Assembly (NCBI GenBank): GCA_964391995.1 | Contig: CAYMOM010000081.1 | Location: forward strand, 1-8,848 | Source: UBA11524 sp964391995 | GTDB lineage: Bacteria; Bacillota; Clostridia; Christensenellales; Aristaeellaceae | Direction of reading: 5' to 3' | Length of the DNA: 8,848 nt | Position numbers and translations under genes: made by a program | In this document: piece after piece, positions 5,756 through 8,848 of the stretch | How the letters are laid out: every line of letters starts with the position of its first letter | How positions within the stretch are numbered: position 1 is the first letter of the stretch | Notes under the pieces: model-generated | Databases searched by the model: none | What the model was told of the DNA's origin: nothing | The model's input: only the letters and a program-made list of their open reading frames with translations

Positions 5756-6598
5756 ATGAGTCAACCCACTCCCCTCAAGCCTCGCACCCGCCGCGCCCTG
5801 CAGTGGGCATCTCCCCCGGAGAAACCCTGCAGCACGCCGCATTTCCTGCGCCAGGCTGCCCTGTGCTGCGCCCTGGTGCTGCTGGCCCTGTGCTACGCCG
5901 GGCCACTGGGCTGGGAGGCTACCACAGTGCTGGCGCCCAAGCGGGAGCTGCCCGTATACTCCGTGGAGCGGGAGGACAAGGTGATCACCGTGTCCTTCGA
6001 TGCCTCCTGGGGCGGCACACAAACCCTGCGCATCCTGGATCTGCTGGATGAGTACAACGCCAAAGCCACATTCTTTCTGGTGGGCATTTGGGTGGACAAA
6101 TTTCCGGAGCTGGTGCAGGAGATTCACAGCCGCGGTCACGAGATTGGCAATCATTCCGATTCCCACCCGGAGATGAGCAAGCTGACCCAAAGCCAGATCA
6201 TCAAGGAGCTTTCCGGCTGCTCGGACAAGATTGAGGCGCTGACAGGTCAGCGGCCCACCTCCTTCCGTCCGCCCTACGGGGATTATGACGATGAAGTCAT
6301 CACCACCGTGCGCAGCCAGGGATACGAGGCCGTGCAATGGAGCGTGGACTCCCTGGACTGGAAGAACAAAGGCGTGGAGGACCTGATCCACCGGGCAACA
6401 GCCAATGTGCAGCAGGGGGATATCATCCTCTTTCACAACGATTCCAAGTACATCCTGGATGCACTGCCCACCATCCTGAAAACCTATCAGGAGCAGGGAT
6501 TCACCATGATCCCTGCCAGAGACATCCTGCTGGAAGGCGAAACCACCATCGACGTGCAGGGCAAGCAACACCCTGCAGCGAACGGCAACGCCGAATAA
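5756..6598 (+). CDS. pdaB: PdaB-like polysaccharide deacetylase, membrane-anchored
   Basis: A NodB-type (carbohydrate esterase 4) protein of 280 residues. A basic N-terminus (8-33) precedes one membrane helix (about 32-50), placing the catalytic domain (75-260) outside the membrane or in the forespore intermembrane space. Motif 1 reads SFDASWGG (80-87) instead of TFDDG: the catalytic Asp82 is kept but the neighbouring metal-ligand Asp is Ala83. The FDxSWG form is what I recall for PdaB of sporulating Bacillota. Other motifs are intact: H133-x3-H137 in GNHSDSHP, FRPPYGDYDDE (170-180), QWSVDSLDWK (194-203) and ILFHN (224-228). In B. subtilis PdaB is needed to keep spores stable; its chemistry is uncertain. 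The start at 5756 has GGTGG six bases upstream and AAAGGA further up; earlier in-frame ATGs lack an SD. The OB-fold gene follows after 23 bases. Confidence 0.83.
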   Translation: MSQPTPLKPRTRRALQWASPPEKPCSTPHFLRQAALCCALVLLALCYAGPLGWEATTVLAPKRELPVYSVEREDKVITVSFDASWGGTQTLRILDLLDEYNAKATFFLVGIWVDKFPELVQEIHSRGHEIGNHSDSHPEMSKLTQSQIIKELSGCSDKIEALTGQRPTSFRPPYGDYDDEVITTVRSQGYEAVQWSVDSLDWKNKGVEDLIHRATANVQQGDIILFHNDSKYILDALPTILKTYQEQGFTMIPARDILLEGETTIDVQGKQHPAANGNAE

Positions 6599-6621
6599 CG
6601 ACAAAAGGAAAGGTGATCCAC

Positions 6622-7317
6622 ATGGAAGAAATGGGTAATCTGTTGCGCTTAAGCGGTGTGCTGACCGAGGCGCCTGTCTACGGTCACGAGGTCTTTGGCG
6701 AAAGGTTCTTTTACGCTACGCTGTCCGTTCCCCGCCTGTCCGGCGCGGAAGATCTGCTGCCTATCACCCTCAGCGAGCGGCTGATGGACGGCACACCCCT
6801 GGAGGTTGGCTCTCCCCTTTGCCTGGAAGGCCAGCTGCGCAGCTACAACAAGGTGGTGGAGGGTGCAGGCCGGCTGCTGATTACCGGCTTTGCCCAGCGG
6901 CTTTTGCCCACGGACAGTGATGAAAACCCCAACCAGGTTCAGCTGGTAGGCGCCCTGTGCAAGCCGCCGAGCTACCGCACCACACCCTTTGGCCGTGAAA
7001 TAGCCGACCTGATGCTGGCCGTCAACCGGGCCTACGGGAAAAGCGACTATATTCCCTGCATTACCTGGGGACGGACGGCCCGCTTTGCCTCCCACCTGAA
7101 GGTTGGGGAAAAGGTGCAGCTGCTGGGCCGCTTTCAGAGCCGGGCCTACCAGAAGCAGCTGGCGGACGGCAGCGTGATCAGCAAAATGGCCTATGAGGTT
7201 TCCGTAGGTCGGCTGAGCCTGACCCACGATGCACCGCAGACACCCTACTACCACGATACCCGCATGGAGGAGCGCATCACCCCGGATGGCATGCACATTC
7301 TCTCCAACCCTCAATGA
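6622..7317 (+). CDS. Tandem OB-fold protein related to single-stranded DNA-binding protein
   Basis: The 231-residue protein appears to contain two SSB-type OB folds. The second (about 104-200) is clear: NQVQLVGALCKPP, then GREIADLMLAVNRAYGKSDY (124-143) and PCITWGRTARFASHLKVGEK (145-164), then LLGRFQSRAYQKQ, which matches the SSB pattern of TLAVNR, FIPC..WG.TA and GR.Q.R.Y. The first (about 5-95) keeps LLRLSGVLTEAPVY and LCLEGQLRSYNK but is more diverged. The C-terminus reads HILSNPQ and lacks the acidic DDIPF-type tip that canonical SSB uses to recruit partner proteins, so this is not the essential housekeeping SSB. The start at 6622 is set by AAAGGTGA seven bases upstream; an open frame extends upstream to 6337 but overlaps the deacetylase. 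It is probably co-transcribed with the deacetylase and ends at a bidirectional terminator. Its partner nucleic acid and role are unknown. Confidence 0.78.
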   Translation: MEEMGNLLRLSGVLTEAPVYGHEVFGERFFYATLSVPRLSGAEDLLPITLSERLMDGTPLEVGSPLCLEGQLRSYNKVVEGAGRLLITGFAQRLLPTDSDENPNQVQLVGALCKPPSYRTTPFGREIADLMLAVNRAYGKSDYIPCITWGRTARFASHLKVGEKVQLLGRFQSRAYQKQLADGSVISKMAYEVSVGRLSLTHDAPQTPYYHDTRMEERITPDGMHILSNPQ

Positions 7318-7359
7318 AAAAAGCCGTCCTGCTGCAGCATGCACAGCAGGACGGTTTTT
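7318..7359. terminator. Bidirectional intrinsic terminator between convergent genes
   Basis: CCGTCCTGCTG (7324-7334) pairs perfectly with CAGCAGGACGG (7344-7354) over 11 bases around a nine-base loop. Five T residues follow on the plus strand (7355-7359), and five A residues precede it (7318-7322), giving a T run on the minus strand. It can end the OB-fold gene from one side and the GyrI-like gene from the other; it starts one base after the former stop codon and touches the latter. Confidence 0.95.
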
Positions 7360-7991
7360 CATAGCTTCCTGATTGGGTGGCGCAGCACGGTTTTCCGCTT
7401 TTCTGGCGGCACCTTGCGCGCATCGGACAGGTAGATTTCGTGGTGCAGGCGGCTGTCCGTCAAATCGCTTGCATAGCCGTTTTCCGCAAGATAGGCATCC
7501 ATCAGGGCAATGGAGGCCGGCTCATCGTCATAGGCGCCCAGGTGCATCATCTGCACACACAGGCCTTCCTCCACCGGCAGATATTCCGCAGCGGTACAGT
7601 CCAGTTTCTTCCTCCTGGTGGCTGTTTCCACTGCCCAGGCAAAATGCTCCCGGGTGATGAACTCCGGCAGGCGGATGGCGGAAATCCACCGGAAGTCCTG
7701 CTTGCGGGTGAAGTCAATGCCGCTTGTTCCCTCCTGCCACCAGAAGCCTTCCAGTGGCGGCACCACATATTCGTAAAAGCCTTCAATGGCGTAATCCGTC
7801 TTGTAGCTCATCTTCAGGGTGTAGGCCACGGAGTATAAAACACCCATGGCCCGCTGGTATGCGCCGCCCTCCTCATTGGGGTCGCCTGCGCCACGCACAG
7901 CCACATAGCAGCAGGGCGGCACGGTGATAATCTCCGGCCTGTTCTTCGGCAGGTAAAACTCGCGGTATTCCTTCTTGAAATCAAACGCCAT
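7359..7991 (-). CDS. GyrI-like small-molecule-binding domain protein
   Basis: A 210-residue soluble protein of the GyrI-like family (SOUL/GyrI fold, PF06445), stand-alone without a DNA-binding domain. Recognisable family stretches are PPCCYVAVRGAGDPNEEGGA (25-44), VLYSVAYTLKMSYK (51-64), VPPLEGFWW (77-85), WAVETATRRKKLD (119-131), VQMMHLGAYDDEPASI (147-162) and HHEIYLSDARKV (184-195). The whole length is well conserved compared with the clostridial and Listeria (Lin2189-type) proteins I remember. Some members of this broader family hydrolyse cyclopropanoid genotoxins such as CC-1065; whether this one does is not known. The start at 7991 has AAGGGG eight bases upstream. It lies 59 bases after the membrane protein gene, with a long hairpin between them, so co-transcription is possible but not assured. 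No promoter was recognised in the gap. Confidence 0.88.
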   Translation of the reverse strand: MAFDFKKEYREFYLPKNRPEIITVPPCCYVAVRGAGDPNEEGGAYQRAMGVLYSVAYTLKMSYKTDYAIEGFYEYVVPPLEGFWWQEGTSGIDFTRKQDFRWISAIRLPEFITREHFAWAVETATRRKKLDCTAAEYLPVEEGLCVQMMHLGAYDDEPASIALMDAYLAENGYASDLTDSRLHHEIYLSDARKVPPEKRKTVLRHPIRKL

Positions 7992-8011
7992 GTGCTTTGC
8001 CCCTTTGTATG

Positions 8012-8045
8012 AAGGGCAGCGACCCCACCTGGAGCCGCTGCCCTT
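8012..8045 (-). other. Long hairpin between two minus-strand genes
   Basis: On the minus strand AAGGGCAGCG (8045-8036) pairs perfectly with CGCTGCCCTT (8021-8012). The 14-base interior can add about five more pairs (two of them G-U), leaving a four-base AGGT loop. It begins five bases after the stop codon of the upstream gene and ends some 20 bases before the start of the GyrI-like gene. No T tract follows on either strand, so it is not a standard intrinsic terminator; it could protect the 3' end, be a processing site or terminate with factors. Confidence 0.75.
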
Positions 8046-8050
8046 GCTGT

Positions 8051-8848
8051 TTACTCAAAGTCGCCGTTGTCCCTGTCCTGGGTGAAATCGCCGTTCTCCT
8101 CCGGCCTGTAGGAGGCCGTGTAGCCGCTGTGCTGTTGCTGCTGGGCGCGATAGGCGCTGCGGCGGCCCACAGGGCGGGCGGTTTCGCCGGATTCGGGGTT
8201 GCGGTAGCTGGCGGTGTAGTCCGCAGGCTGCTGGCTATCTGCCGGGCGTGCATAGGCCTGAGGCGCCGGGCGCCGGGCCTGCTGGCTCGCCTGGTTGGGA
8301 TAGGTGCCCGTCCGGGGCTGATTGGCCTGGGTGCTGCGGGCGTAGGGCCTGGCCTCCGCATTGCGCTGCTGCTGGGCAGCCTGGGCCCGGCGGGCCGCCG
8401 CGCGCTGGGCAGCCTTGCTGTTGGTGTAGGTCACATACACATACACGCCGCCGCCAATCAGCGCAATCACCACCACGGCGATGACCCATCCCAGCACGCC
8501 GCTGCCGCCCTGGTCACCGGCATCGGTGGGGTACACCACATCCGCAGTGGGCAGAATAGGCTCCAGGGTGGCAGTGGGCTCCAGGGGGATGGTCACGGTT
8601 GCCGTGGGTTCCACCGTTTCAATGGGTTCCGGGGTTGCGAAGGGGTCAAAGGGCTCGTAGCTCACGTTCAGGCCGTTGTTGGGGTTGGTCCACTTGTCCA
8701 CGGTCTGATCCTCAGCCGGCACCACACCGCTGCCGGTAAAGTCCTTATCGGTGCCGGCGGTGGTGTTGTTGGTAATGCCCTTCAGGTAGTTGTCGCTCTC
8801 CAGGAAGTTCTCCAGCTCCGCCATGCTCATGTGCTTGAAGTACTTGCC
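8051..8848 (-). CDS. Unidentified single-pass membrane protein with disordered tail, 5' end missing
   Basis: I do not recognise this protein. The frame is open to the right edge (266 codons visible), and the first ATG at 8830 has no SD, so the gene very likely starts beyond the window. Numbering from that ATG, a polar region (1-60) leads into a Pro/Thr/Glu-rich linker (60-102) with repeated EPTAT units, a Gly/Asp stretch, one membrane helix (about 111-135), then a basic cytoplasmic segment (138-161). The positive residues after the helix put the N-terminal part outside and the tail inside. The tail (138-259) is low-complexity, rich in Ala, Gln, Arg and Tyr, has YTASYR twice (205-210, 237-242), and ends acidic with NGDF twice. 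A signal peptide and an extracellular domain would be expected upstream. The hairpin at 8012-8045 follows the stop codon. Confidence 0.8.
   Translation of the reverse strand, partial: GKYFKHMSMAELENFLESDNYLKGITNNTTAGTDKDFTGSGVVPAEDQTVDKWTNPNNGLNVSYEPFDPFATPEPIETVEPTATVTIPLEPTATLEPILPTADVVYPTDAGDQGGSGVLGWVIAVVVIALIGGGVYVYVTYTNSKAAQRAAARRAQAAQQQRNAEARPYARSTQANQPRTGTYPNQASQQARRPAPQAYARPADSQQPADYTASYRNPESGETARPVGRRSAYRAQQQQHSGYTASYRPEENGDFTQDRDNGDFE

Noticed and set aside
5687..6604. A 305-codon open frame on the minus strand
   Set aside because: It is antisense to the PdaB-like deacetylase and shows no recognisable motif.
8130..8400. CTG/CAG-type triplet runs as a possible unstable repeat
   Set aside because: The runs are short, interrupted, and explained by Gln- and Ala-rich coding in the membrane protein tail.

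Overview
This window looks like a chromosomal segment from an anaerobic, spore-forming Bacillota, probably a member of Clostridia with fairly GC-rich coding DNA. The basis is gene content: spore maturation genes spmA and spmB, a clostridial-type AbrB regulator with a Cys4 tail, a PdaB-like deacetylase, a HutP-family protein, and the non-mevalonate isoprenoid enzyme IspH. SD sequences are strong and the sigma-A-type promoters and intrinsic terminators are easy to see. There are no tRNA, rRNA, CRISPR, phage or IS features, and no intergenic stretch exceeds about 160 bases.

Left block (1-3736, all minus strand). In transcription order it holds spmA, spmB, a HutP-family gene, cmk, plsC and ispH; ispH is cut by the left window edge. 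spmA/spmB and cmk/plsC each overlap by 8 bases, which suggests translational coupling. A very good sigma-A-type promoter (2636-2664) sits between spmB and the HutP-family gene, so HutP-cmk-plsC-ispH can be transcribed apart from spmAB. This second unit combines CMP recycling, phosphatidic acid synthesis and isoprenoid precursor synthesis.

Centre (3737-5596). A divergent region of 140 bases separates spmA from a plus-strand AbrB-type regulator. The two candidate promoters share their -35 region. abrB ends in an intrinsic terminator. A two-gene unit follows, a Nudix hydrolase and an acyl-ACP thioesterase three bases apart, with its own near-consensus promoter and its own terminator.

Right block (5597-8848). 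A PdaB-like polysaccharide deacetylase is preceded by a candidate sigma-E promoter. It is followed 23 bases later by a protein with two tandem SSB-type OB folds. A perfect 11-bp bidirectional terminator separates this pair from two minus-strand genes: a GyrI-like small-molecule-binding protein, and the 3' part of an unidentified membrane protein with a Pro/Thr-rich outer linker, one membrane helix and a long disordered Arg/Gln/Tyr-rich tail.

Most genes belong to known families. The points most worth a second look are the HutP-family protein, which appears to lack the Bacillus metal-binding histidines and heads a non-histidine operon; the tailed membrane protein; the tandem-OB protein beside a sporulation deacetylase; and the overlapping divergent spmAB/abrB promoters. 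I did not find clear evidence of a wholly new multi-gene system. All calls come from reading motifs by eye, without database searches.
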